This document shows, one piece after another, positions 41,751 to 49,565 of a stretch of DNA of 64,000 nucleotides (positions within the stretch are counted from its first letter, which is position 1; every line of letters starts with the position of its first letter). Below the pieces are notes generated by a model. The model was not told where the DNA came from and did no database searches. It saw nothing but the letters and a program-made list of their open reading frames with translations. Made by a program: the position numbers and the translations under genes. Origin of the DNA: Phytohabitans sp036906915 (GTDB lineage Bacteria > Actinomycetota > Actinomycetes > Mycobacteriales > Micromonosporaceae); contig NZ_JBAKHX010000032.1 in assembly GCF_036906915.1 (NCBI RefSeq), positions 1 to 64,000 of the forward strand, in the 5' to 3' direction.

Positions 41751-43307
41751 TCAGTACCCGAGCGCGGAACCGTCGGCGCGCGGTTCCGACCCGGCCACGT
41801 AGCCGCCGTCCGGCAGGCGCCAGATCGCCTGCCCGTACCCGAACCCCGTCGGCTCGGGTTCGACGCGCACCTGGTGGCCGCGCGAGCGCAGCTCCTCCAG
41901 TACGGCGGGCCGGGCCAGCCCGTCCTCCACCAGTACAGTCCGGCCGGCCCGCCACTGCCAGCGCGGCTCGGCGAGGGCCGCCTGCGGATCCAGTCCACGG
42001 TCCACGGTGGACGAGATCACCTGGAGGTGGCCCTGCGGCTGCATGTGCCCGCCCATCACCCCGAACGGCCCCACCGGCGCTTCGCCGCGCGTCAGGAACC
42101 CCGGGATGATCGTGTGGAAGGGCCGCTTGCCGGGGCCGACCGCATTGGGATGCCCCGGCTCCAGCCGGAATCCGACACCCCGGTTGTGCAGCCCGAACCC
42201 GAATCCGGGCAGCACCACGTACGACCCGAAGCCCATGTAGTTCGACTGGATGAGGCTCACCATCATGCCGCCGGCGTCGGCGGCGCACAGGTAGACCGTG
42301 CCGCCCCGCACCGGCTCGCCGGGGCTGGGCACCGCCGCCCGCTCACCGATGAGAGCACGGCGGGAGGCCAGATACGCGGGCGAGAGAAGCGAGTCGGTCG
42401 GCACCGCCATCGCCGAAGGATCGGCCACGTACGCGAACGTGTCCGCGAACCCCAGCTTCATCGCCTCGATCTGCCAGTGCAGACGCTCGGCCAGGGGCAT
42501 CGCGGCCAGATCGACACCGTCGAGCACGCCGAGGGCGAGGAGAGCGGCGACTCCCTGCCCGTTCGGCGGCAGCTCCCACACCTCGTGGCCCCGATAAGCC
42601 ACGGACACCGGCTCCACCCAGGTGGAGCCGTGCGCCGCCAGGTCCGCCGCGGTCAGCAATCCGCCTGTACTGCCAGAGTGCGCCGCCAGCGCGGACGCGA
42701 TCTCGCCCAGGTAGAACGCGTCCGCACGAGTATCGGCGATCAGCCGGAGTGCCCGTGCCGCACCGGGGTTACGCCAGCGCTCCCCCGCCGTGGGCGCGCG
42801 ACCCGCGATGGTGAACACCCGTCCCCACTCGTCGAACTCCGGCCCACGCAGGGCGGCGTGCTCGGCCACCGCCCTGGCCCAGGCCCGCGCCACCTCCGGC
42901 GAGACCGGATACCCGCTTTCGGCGTACTCGACCGCGTCGGCGAAGAGATCGGCGAACGGCAGGACGCCGAAGCGCTCGTGCAGGTCCCGCCAGCCGGCCG
43001 GCGCCCCGGGTACGGTCACCGGTAGCCAGCCGCGCTCTGGCATCCGCCCGCCCAGCCGGTCGAGCGTGAGCGCCGCCGGCGACCGGCCCGAGCCGTTGAG
43101 CCCGTGCAGCCGCTCGCCGTCCCACACGATCGCGAAGAGGTCCCCGCCGACGTCGTTCGACGTCGGCTGCACGACGGTCAGCGCTATCGCGGTGGCGAGC
43201 GCCGCGTCGACGGCGTTGCCGCCGCGGCGCAGCACCGCGAGACCAGCGCTGGCGGCGAGCGGCTGGCTGGTCGCGACCGCCCCGCGCGGAGCGAAGAGCG
43301 GCCTCAT
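41751..43307 (-). CDS. ggt: gamma-glutamyltransferase family protein (YwrD-like)
   Basis: Ntn hydrolase acting on gamma-glutamyl compounds such as glutathione. 518 residues. Seen: start MRPLFAPRGAVATSQPLAA, GGNAVDAALATAIALTVVQP, ELPPNGQGVAALLALGVL, the cleavage and nucleophile region RGGTVYLCAADAGG with the likely Thr nucleophile, SLIQSNYMGFGS and VMGGHMQPQGHLQV. No signal peptide, so it is cytoplasmic, unlike classical GGT; this fits the YwrD branch. The ATG overlaps the tilS stop as ATGA. Confidence 0.9.
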   Translation of the reverse strand: MRPLFAPRGAVATSQPLAASAGLAVLRRGGNAVDAALATAIALTVVQPTSNDVGGDLFAIVWDGERLHGLNGSGRSPAALTLDRLGGRMPERGWLPVTVPGAPAGWRDLHERFGVLPFADLFADAVEYAESGYPVSPEVARAWARAVAEHAALRGPEFDEWGRVFTIAGRAPTAGERWRNPGAARALRLIADTRADAFYLGEIASALAAHSGSTGGLLTAADLAAHGSTWVEPVSVAYRGHEVWELPPNGQGVAALLALGVLDGVDLAAMPLAERLHWQIEAMKLGFADTFAYVADPSAMAVPTDSLLSPAYLASRRALIGERAAVPSPGEPVRGGTVYLCAADAGGMMVSLIQSNYMGFGSYVVLPGFGFGLHNRGVGFRLEPGHPNAVGPGKRPFHTIIPGFLTRGEAPVGPFGVMGGHMQPQGHLQVISSTVDRGLDPQAALAEPRWQWRAGRTVLVEDGLARPAVLEELRSRGHQVRVEPEPTGFGYGQAIWRLPDGGYVAGSEPRADGSALGY

Positions 43308-44278
43308 GACGGCGGCGGAGCCAACAGGTGGTCGCCGGACCGGGACACCTCGATCCCGCCCGGCAGGTGCGTCGGGCCCTGCCCGCGCCACGCCGTCACC
43401 AGCGCGTCGAGGGCCGCCACGTGCCGATGGGAAAGCGCCGCTGGGCGGGCGCCCAGCTCGCGGGCCCAGGCGTGCAACACGCGGGTGCGCAGCGCGCGGG
43501 GCAGCTCCGCGAGGGCTGGCACGGAGAGCGACCCGTCCGGGGCACGGGCCGAGGCCAGTGCCGCGGTGGCGAGGGAGTCCAGCGCCGCGGTGTCGTCCGC
43601 GAGGAGCGTGGCGGTGCGCGCGAGGTTGCCGACGACGCCCGGGCCCAGAGCCGCCACGAGCGCGGGCAGTGCCCCGTGACGCACCCGGGACCGCGCGAAG
43701 CTGGGGTCCGCGTTGTGCGGGTCCTCCCACGGGCTGAGGCCGAGCGCCGCGCACGCCTTGCGGGTGTCCTCGCGCGACACGTCGAGCAGCGGGCGCAGCA
43801 GGGCCACCCCGCCCGCGTCGCGCCGCGCCGGCATCCCGGCCAGCCCGCGCGGGCCGGCGCCCCTGGCGAGCGCCAGCAGCACGGTCTCGGCCTGGTCGTC
43901 GCGGGTGTGCCCGAGCAGTACCGCCGCGGCGCCGTGCCGGGCGGCCGCGTCCAGCAGGGCCTCGTAGCGGGCTTCGCGGGCGGCCGCTTCGGGGCCTCCG
44001 GGGCGCCCCGACACCTCGACGGTGGCGACCTCAACCGGTGCCAGTCCGGCATCGCGCGCCCACGACGCCACCGCCGCCGCGCGCTCGGCCGAGCCGGGTT
44101 GCAGCCCGTGGTCGACGGTCACCAGGCCGGCGCGTGGCGCGACGAAGGCGGTCGCCGCCGCCAGGGCCAGGGAATCGGCGCCGCCAGAGCACGCCACGAG
44201 CACGTGTCCGCGTACACCTCGCAAAGCTTGCCGGACCGCGACGCGGATCGCGGCGACCGGCGGCGCGAGAGCGGCCAC
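43304..44278 (-). CDS. tilS: tRNA(Ile)-lysidine synthetase
   Basis: Modifies the wobble C of tRNA-Ile(CAU) to lysidine so that it reads AUA. 324 residues, the short actinobacterial form. Seen: the PP-loop VLVACSGGADSLALAAA, VTVDHGLQPGSAE, LLGHTRDDQAETVLLALARG, and RPLLDVSREDTRKACAALGL with WEDPHNADPSFARSRVRH, the substrate-binding region. In mycobacteria it adjoins hpt; here ggt and the GlxA-type gene lie between. Confidence 0.95.
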   Translation of the reverse strand: MAALAPPVAAIRVAVRQALRGVRGHVLVACSGGADSLALAAATAFVAPRAGLVTVDHGLQPGSAERAAAVASWARDAGLAPVEVATVEVSGRPGGPEAAAREARYEALLDAAARHGAAAVLLGHTRDDQAETVLLALARGAGPRGLAGMPARRDAGGVALLRPLLDVSREDTRKACAALGLSPWEDPHNADPSFARSRVRHGALPALVAALGPGVVGNLARTATLLADDTAALDSLATAALASARAPDGSLSVPALAELPRALRTRVLHAWARELGARPAALSHRHVAALDALVTAWRGQGPTHLPGGIEVSRSGDHLLAPPPS

Positions 44279-44290
44279 TGTTGTTGAGGG

Positions 44291-45343
44291 TCAGGCCGCG
44301 CCTGGGTGGACCCGCGCCACCCAGGCGTCGGGGTCGCCCAGCTCTTCCAGCCGGGGCAGGGTGAGCGGCGAGCTGAAGATCTTGTTGAAGCCTTCCATGC
44401 CGACCCGCTCGACCACCCCGTGCACGAACTTGCGGCCCTCCGCGTACTGGCGCATCTTCACCTCGATGCCGAGCACCTTGCGGATCGCCTTTTCGAGCGG
44501 GTTGCCGGCCTCGCGGCGGCGGTTGAACTTGGCGCGGATCTGCTCGACGCTCGGGATCACCTCGGGGCCGACACCGTCCATCACGAACTCAGCGTGCCCC
44601 TCCAGCAGCGTCATCAGCGCGGTGAGCCGGTCGAGCACGGCACGCTGGCCGGGTGTCTGCACGAGGTCGAGCACGCTGAGGCGGCTGTCGGGGTCACGCA
44701 CCGCCTCGGATAGCGTGGCGATGCTGCGGCGCACGCGTTCGAGGAAGTGCTCGCCGCCCGCCTGCGACGCGTCGACGAACGCCTGCACCTCACCCAGGAA
44801 GTGCCCGCGCATCCACGGCACCGCCGCGAACTGCGTGCGGTGCGTCACCTCGTGCAGGCACACCCAGAGCCGGAAGTCACGGGGGTCGGCCTGGAGCTTG
44901 CGCTCGACCTCAACGATGTTCGGCGCGACGAGCAGCAGCTGCCCCGGGTCGGACGAGAACACCTCGTACTGCCCGAGCACCCGCCCGGACAGGTATCCCA
45001 GCACGGTGCCCGCCTGCACCCCGGTGAAGCGCGAGCCGATCACGTCGGTGAACGCCCCCGGCTGCTTGTCACCGGCCAGCCGGTTTACCAGCGGGGTGAC
45101 GACCTCACGAAGGCCCGCGATGTTGACGGCCGCCCAGTCCTTGCGGTCGACGATCCGCACCGGCGGGTGCGCGATCTGCGAACGCAGCCCCGTGTACTCC
45201 GCCACGTGCCCGGCCGCCTCGTCGGTAAGCCGCCGCAGGTCTGCAACGACGTCGCTGGCCTCGTCGTACGAGACCCGCGGCCCGGACTTGCTCAGCGCGC
45301 CAGCGGTAGCGGCGGCCAGATCCCAGTCCACGAACTGCGCCAT
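44291..45343 (-). CDS. zinc-dependent metalloprotease, F420-biosynthesis-associated family
   Basis: 350 residues. Seen: the zincin motif HEVTH in RLWVCLHEVTHRTQFAAVPWM, and the downstream Glu-containing LMTLLEGHAEFVMDGVG as third ligand region. The start is MAQFVDWDLAAATAG; a GTG one codon upstream is possible. This is the Rv3626c family, which tracks with F420-producing actinobacteria though its substrate is unknown. It lies 12 bases before tilS. Confidence 0.88.
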   Translation of the reverse strand: MAQFVDWDLAAATAGALSKSGPRVSYDEASDVVADLRRLTDEAAGHVAEYTGLRSQIAHPPVRIVDRKDWAAVNIAGLREVVTPLVNRLAGDKQPGAFTDVIGSRFTGVQAGTVLGYLSGRVLGQYEVFSSDPGQLLLVAPNIVEVERKLQADPRDFRLWVCLHEVTHRTQFAAVPWMRGHFLGEVQAFVDASQAGGEHFLERVRRSIATLSEAVRDPDSRLSVLDLVQTPGQRAVLDRLTALMTLLEGHAEFVMDGVGPEVIPSVEQIRAKFNRRREAGNPLEKAIRKVLGIEVKMRQYAEGRKFVHGVVERVGMEGFNKIFSSPLTLPRLEELGDPDAWVARVHPGAA

Positions 45344-45366
45344 CACCCCACCGTACCCGGGCTCTG

Positions 45367-45477
45367 CTAGTTGGCCCTCGCTCCGCTCGGGCGGCTCGCG
45401 CGCCCCGAAGGCCGCGGTTGGGCCGCCAGTCGCTCAGTCGCTATGCTCCCTCGCTTTGTGGCGGCCCAACCGCGGCC
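45367..45477. repeat. intergenic palindromic element, copy 3
   Basis: Begins CTAGTTGGCCCTCGCTCCGC. A perfect 19-bp arm GGCCGCGGTTGGGCCGCCA (45410-45428) pairs with 45459-45477. The core AGTCGCTCAGTCGCTATGCT matches copies 1 and 2, while the arms differ completely from theirs. It lies between the dacB stop and the zincin start and could affect readthrough between them. Confidence 0.82.
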
Positions 45478-45483
45478 GCGCGC

Positions 45484-47130
45484 TCACACACACCCGCAGC
45501 CGGCCAGCGCGTTGGGGATCTTGTCGAGCCCCACCTCGGCCTGGTCCTTACCCACCGGGACCTTGTCGGCGAGCACCGCGAACGCCAGCAGCCTGCCCTG
45601 GGCGGTCACCACGACGCCGGAGATGGAATTCACCCCACCCAGGGTGCCCGTCTTGGCGCGGACCACGCCCGCGCCTGGGCCGCCGGGCGCCGGGCTCCGG
45701 TACCGGTCGCGCAGCGTCCCGGACCAGGCCGCGACCGGCAGGCCGCTGATCACTCCGGCCAACTCGGGGTGGGAACCGTCCGCGGCCAGCTTCAGCACGT
45801 CGGTGAGCAGCGTGGGGGTAAGGCTGTTCTTACGGGAAAGCCCGCTGCCGTCGGACAGCGCGCCCTCCGACGCGGGCAGGCCGAGTTGATCGAGTACCGC
45901 CAGCGAGGCGGCCCCGCCACCGGTGTACGAAGCGGGTTCGTTGCGGGCGATCGCCACCTGCCGGGCGAGGTATTCCGCCACGACGTTGTCACTGTCGGTC
46001 AGCATGAACTCGACCAGCCGGAGGATCGGCGGCGACTCGACCTTTCCAAGGACCGTCCCGGGAGCCGGAGCCTCGCTGCCCGGCGTGGGGGTCGCATCCG
46101 ACGTCGCCGGTGCCGTTCCCTTGGTGACGGCCTTCGTGGAGACACCGAGTGCCTTAGCGAACGCCTGCCCGGCCGCGATGTCCGGCGTGGCGTACCGCTT
46201 GGCGTACCCGGTCGCCTGCTTCGGGTTGATGCGCGCGCCGTTGGTGGTGAGCGCGGTGGTCGCGGCGCCGAACCCGCTGGTCGGGATGTCCGGGTCCCAG
46301 CTGGGCTCGAACACTGGCCCGGTGAAGAGGCTGCCGTCGACGATCACCTTGGTCGCAGCGGTGCCGCCGAGCGCCTCCTTGACCTGCTTCGCGAGCTGAT
46401 CGAGGCGGGCCGCCCCTGGGTAGGTGCCGGTGCCGTTGACCGCGAGCGTCGGGTCGCCACCGCCCACGATCACCACCTCGCCCGGGTTGGCGCCGGCGAC
46501 CACGCGGGTCTCGATCCGGTACGTGGGCCCGCGTGCGGCCAGCACCGCCGCGGCAGTCACGATCTTGGTGGTCGATGCGGGCACCGTGGGCGTGTCTGGG
46601 CCTCGGGAGTACAGCGCCTCGCCGGTCGCCGCGTCGACGACCGAGAGGTGGGTGCGGCTGCCGAGTCCCGCCGAGGCGACGATCGGGTCCAGTACGGCGC
46701 TCACCCCGGCCGCGCTCGGCATCGGGGCGTCGGTGGCCGAGGCGACCAGTACCGGGGACGGCTCCGGCTCGGAGGACCGCGAGGCGGCGGCGCTGGGCGT
46801 GCCGGCGGTGCCCTCGCCGAGCCAGCCGGCGACCGGTCCGGGGCGAACGATGACTGTGCCGGCGGTCACCACCGCGAGGAGCGCGACCACCGTGATGGCG
46901 GCGAGGAGGCCTCTTCTGCTCTTCCTCGGCGGTGGCGGCTGACTACTTTGGGGCTGTTGTGCCGGTTTCGGAGACTGAGGGCCGGACGGCGGGGGCCGAA
47001 CGGGCGACACGGGTGGCCAACCGTCGAACGAGGGCAGCCGGAGCGTCTCTTGCTCCTCGGTCACCGGGGGTGTCGCCGGAATGCGTACCGTCTCGTCCCC
47101 GGGGCCAGACTGTGAATCTTGCCTCGGCAC
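45484..47130 (-). CDS. dacB: D-alanyl-D-alanine carboxypeptidase/endopeptidase (PBP4 class)
   Basis: Trims peptidoglycan stem peptides outside the membrane. 548 residues. Seen: a Pro-rich cytoplasmic N-terminus of about 70 residues, a signal anchor near 74-93 (GLLAAITVVALLAVVTAGT), SxxK in PASTTKIVTAAA, SxN in TDSDNVVAEYLA and KTG in VRAKTGTLGGVNS: the complete PBP4 set. The family insertion domain lies between the first two motifs. The C-terminus ends in AGCGCV, an unusual double cysteine for an exported protein. It diverges from ppa. Confidence 0.94.
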   Translation of the reverse strand: MPRQDSQSGPGDETVRIPATPPVTEEQETLRLPSFDGWPPVSPVRPPPSGPQSPKPAQQPQSSQPPPPRKSRRGLLAAITVVALLAVVTAGTVIVRPGPVAGWLGEGTAGTPSAAASRSSEPEPSPVLVASATDAPMPSAAGVSAVLDPIVASAGLGSRTHLSVVDAATGEALYSRGPDTPTVPASTTKIVTAAAVLAARGPTYRIETRVVAGANPGEVVIVGGGDPTLAVNGTGTYPGAARLDQLAKQVKEALGGTAATKVIVDGSLFTGPVFEPSWDPDIPTSGFGAATTALTTNGARINPKQATGYAKRYATPDIAAGQAFAKALGVSTKAVTKGTAPATSDATPTPGSEAPAPGTVLGKVESPPILRLVEFMLTDSDNVVAEYLARQVAIARNEPASYTGGGAASLAVLDQLGLPASEGALSDGSGLSRKNSLTPTLLTDVLKLAADGSHPELAGVISGLPVAAWSGTLRDRYRSPAPGGPGAGVVRAKTGTLGGVNSISGVVVTAQGRLLAFAVLADKVPVGKDQAEVGLDKIPNALAGCGCV

Positions 47131-47209
47131 CCGGCCCCTCCTCCCGTGCGTGATCCGGTCTAGGCGACACTACTTGCGTTCGAACACTATGCGGCGTTGG
47201 CTTGTCGGA

Positions 47210-47229
47210 TCGCGTGGGGCAACACGCGA
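47210..47229 (+). promoter_or_regulatory. palindrome in the ppa leader
   Basis: TCGCGTG (47210-47216) and CACGCGA (47223-47229) form a perfect 7-bp inverted repeat with a 6-base loop, 28 bases before the ppa ATG. It may be an operator or a leader hairpin. Confidence 0.35.
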
Positions 47230-47256
47230 CCGTCCAGGCTGTAGGGGAGCGTGAAG

Positions 47257-47760
47257 ATGGATTTCGACGTCACGGTTGAGATCCCCAAGGGTCACCGCAA
47301 CAAGTACGAGGTTGACCACGTTACAGGCCGCATCAGACTGGACCGGACACTCTTCACCGCCACCCAGTACCCGGCCGACTACGGGTTCATCGAAGGCACC
47401 CTGGGCGAAGACGGCGACCCGCTCGACGCGCTCGTCCTGGTGCAGGAACCGACGTTCCCCGGGTGCCTGATCCGGTGCCGGACGATCGGGATGTTCCGGA
47501 TGAAGGACGAAAAGGGCGGCGACGACAAGGTGCTGTGCGTGCCTTTCGAAGATCCGCGCCAGGAGCACCTGAGGGACATTCACCACTTGGGCGAGTTCGA
47601 CCGGCTGGAGATCCAGCACTTCTTCGAGGTCTACAAGGACCTCGAGCCCGGTAAGTCGGTCGAGGGCGCGACCTGGGTCGGCCGTGTTGAGGCCGAGGCC
47701 GAGATCCGTGCCTCCCGCCGCCGCCACGAGGTAGCCCACCCCGCCCCGCCCGCCGAGTAG
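47257..47760 (+). CDS. ppa: inorganic pyrophosphatase
   Basis: Hydrolyses pyrophosphate and so drives biosynthesis, including that released by the nadC, folK and lysS enzymes here. 167 residues. Seen: MDFDVTVEIPKGHRNKYEVD, PADYGFIEGTLGEDGDPLDALV with the signature DxDPLD-type acidic cluster, and FEVYKDLEPGK. ATG 47257 is preferred over GTG 47251 by comparison with mycobacterial Ppa. Confidence 0.97.
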   Translation: MDFDVTVEIPKGHRNKYEVDHVTGRIRLDRTLFTATQYPADYGFIEGTLGEDGDPLDALVLVQEPTFPGCLIRCRTIGMFRMKDEKGGDDKVLCVPFEDPRQEHLRDIHHLGEFDRLEIQHFFEVYKDLEPGKSVEGATWVGRVEAEAEIRASRRRHEVAHPAPPAE

Positions 47761-47790
47761 CGCACCCGTCCCCGCCGCCCCTTCTTCCGT

Positions 47791-47849
47791 CGATCAAGGG
47801 CAAATGCACGTGTTTTGATCTCTTTTCCACGTGCGGTTGCCCTTGATCG
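47791..47849 (+). terminator. long inverted repeat after ppa
   Basis: The 22-bp arms 47791-47812 (CGATCAAGGGCAAATGCACG plus TG) and 47828-47849 pair with two mismatches around a T-rich loop TTTTGATCTCTTTTC. It lies in the convergent gap between ppa and eccD and is a likely bidirectional terminator. The GATCAAGGGCAA half recurs partly at 47857-47868, suggesting a repeat family. Confidence 0.7.
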
Positions 47850-47959
47850 ATGCGATCCTCCTTGATCGGCACTGACGGCTACGGGAGGCCCGCGGTCTCG
47901 CGGAAGGTGCGGCCTCGACCCGCGCCGGACACGACGAGTCCCGCGAAGATGCGCGGACT

Positions 47960-49501
47960 CTAGGTCACGAGCGCTCGAGCCATCTCGTAAAGGCCCAGCA
48001 CCGCGAACGTGATCGGCACGACGGCGACGACGGTCGCGGTGTCGAGTAGATCGGCCGCCCGGCCCACGTAGGGCGTGGGCGGCCGGCGGGCGTACGTGCG
48101 GCCCGCCGTGACGCTGGCCGCCGCCGCGATCGCCCCACCGATGGCGATGACCTCCAGCACCGATCGGTCGGTCGCCAGCAGCAACGCCGCCGCCAGGGCC
48201 GCGAGGCCGACCAGCCCGCCAGCCGCCATCGGCACCCGCTGCCGGACGGCGGCGAACAGCCGGGCGCGGAGAAGCAGCGCCACACCAGAGACAGCGACCA
48301 GCAGCCACGCGGCAGGGCCGCCACTGACTACCAGCACGAACGCCGCGCCGGTCGCGAGCAGTGCGTACCCGACCAGCGCCCCGGTCAGCAACTCCTCAGC
48401 CCGCGCGACAGCCGCGAACACCCGCCCGTCCTCCACCCGCGTGCCATCGGGCCGCCCCGCATCCGAGCCGGGTCGCCCCTGAGCGTCCGGTGGCCAACCG
48501 GAGCCGGCAGTGGCCGGTCCCGGGCCGGCGCTCGGCCAGCCGGAATCGGGGCTTGCCCAGGTCGTTGGAGCTTCGGGCCAGCTCGCGGCGGCGGGAGCGG
48601 GTGGGAGGGCGAGCGGCGGGAGCGGGAGGCGGGCAAGGCGGATCGTGGCCAGTGGGAGCAGGCCGACGCCGCAGACCAGCACGGTCAGCAGGACCGCTGC
48701 GATGTCGTCGGGTGGCAGCGCCGAGGCGGTCAGCCCGGCGAGTGCCCCGCAAGCACCGACCAACGCGGCCGCGGCGCAGACCCGCAGTTCGGCGGCGACG
48801 ACCACAGCGGCGGTCAGTGCCGCCAGGAGCAGCCCGACCGAGCCGCCGACCAGCCCGCCGGCGCCGCCCAGCAGGTCGGCGAGGTGTTCGAGCACGCCGC
48901 CGCCTCCGACGCCGGCACCGCCGTCGACGCCAGCATCGGATGTGATCGCAGCGCCGGCCGCGAACGCGTACGGCATCGCGTAGGCGGCCAGCACGGCGGC
49001 GGCCGGGCGGTCGCGGTGCACCCGCGAGGCGACGGCTGCGGTCGCGAGCAGCACCGAGGCAGCGACCGCCGCCAGGACACCGGACCCCGTGCGGGCCACC
49101 GCGAACAGGCCGGCGGCCACCGGTAGGGCGGCGAGCGCGAGCCCGGACACCCGGTTCGCGGCCGGCGACCATGAGGCGCCCCGCTGCCGGGCACCGTCGG
49201 CGATCGCCTCCACGACGTCGTCGTACCGGACCTCCGTCCACCGTAGACGCGCTGGAACCAGGAAGAGGAGCGCGCCGTCGCGTACACCTTGCGGGTGAAG
49301 GGCCTGGCCAACCGCGAGCGCCGCGCCGTCCGCGCGGCGCAGCACCCACCCACCGTGCCGTTCGCCGTCGTCGGCGAGCCCGTCGCCCGCGTGGCGCAGC
49401 ACCTCGGGAAGCAGCTCGGCGAGCGGCACGTGCGCCGGCAGCGCCACGTCGAGCTTGCGACGCGGCGTGCTGATCGTGACCCGCGCGAGGCCACCCGTCA
49501 T
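47960..49501 (-). CDS. eccD: type VII secretion integral membrane protein EccD
   Basis: Channel-forming subunit of ESX systems. 513 residues. Seen: an N-terminal ubiquitin-like domain (residues 5-85: ARVTISTPRRKLDVALPAH, then LRRADGAALAVGQAL), a linker, and about eleven transmembrane helices, with a Pro/Gly/Ser-rich cytoplasmic loop at about 300-365. I chose ATG 49501, where homology to EccD starts. It diverges from eccC with 60 bases between. eccB, eccE and any esx gene are absent nearby. Confidence 0.88.
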   Translation of the reverse strand: MTGGLARVTISTPRRKLDVALPAHVPLAELLPEVLRHAGDGLADDGERHGGWVLRRADGAALAVGQALHPQGVRDGALLFLVPARLRWTEVRYDDVVEAIADGARQRGASWSPAANRVSGLALAALPVAAGLFAVARTGSGVLAAVAASVLLATAAVASRVHRDRPAAAVLAAYAMPYAFAAGAAITSDAGVDGGAGVGGGGVLEHLADLLGGAGGLVGGSVGLLLAALTAAVVVAAELRVCAAAALVGACGALAGLTASALPPDDIAAVLLTVLVCGVGLLPLATIRLARLPLPPLALPPAPAAASWPEAPTTWASPDSGWPSAGPGPATAGSGWPPDAQGRPGSDAGRPDGTRVEDGRVFAAVARAEELLTGALVGYALLATGAAFVLVVSGGPAAWLLVAVSGVALLLRARLFAAVRQRVPMAAGGLVGLAALAAALLLATDRSVLEVIAIGGAIAAAASVTAGRTYARRPPTPYVGRAADLLDTATVVAVVPITFAVLGLYEMARALVT

Positions 49502-49535
49502 CGAGGGTCCTCCATCCACCCGCACTTTACCTACG

Positions 49536-49565
49536 ATGAGCGATGGGGAGGTGACCGTCTGGTGA
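49536..49565 (+). CDS. possible 9-residue leader ORF before eccC
   Basis: ATG 49536 opens a nine-codon frame, MSDGEVTVW, whose TGA overlaps the eccC GTG start as GTGA. It lies wholly in the 60-base divergent gap. A similar arrangement occurs before the VirB4-like gene. Translation is not demonstrated. Confidence 0.25.
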   Translation: MSDGEVTVW

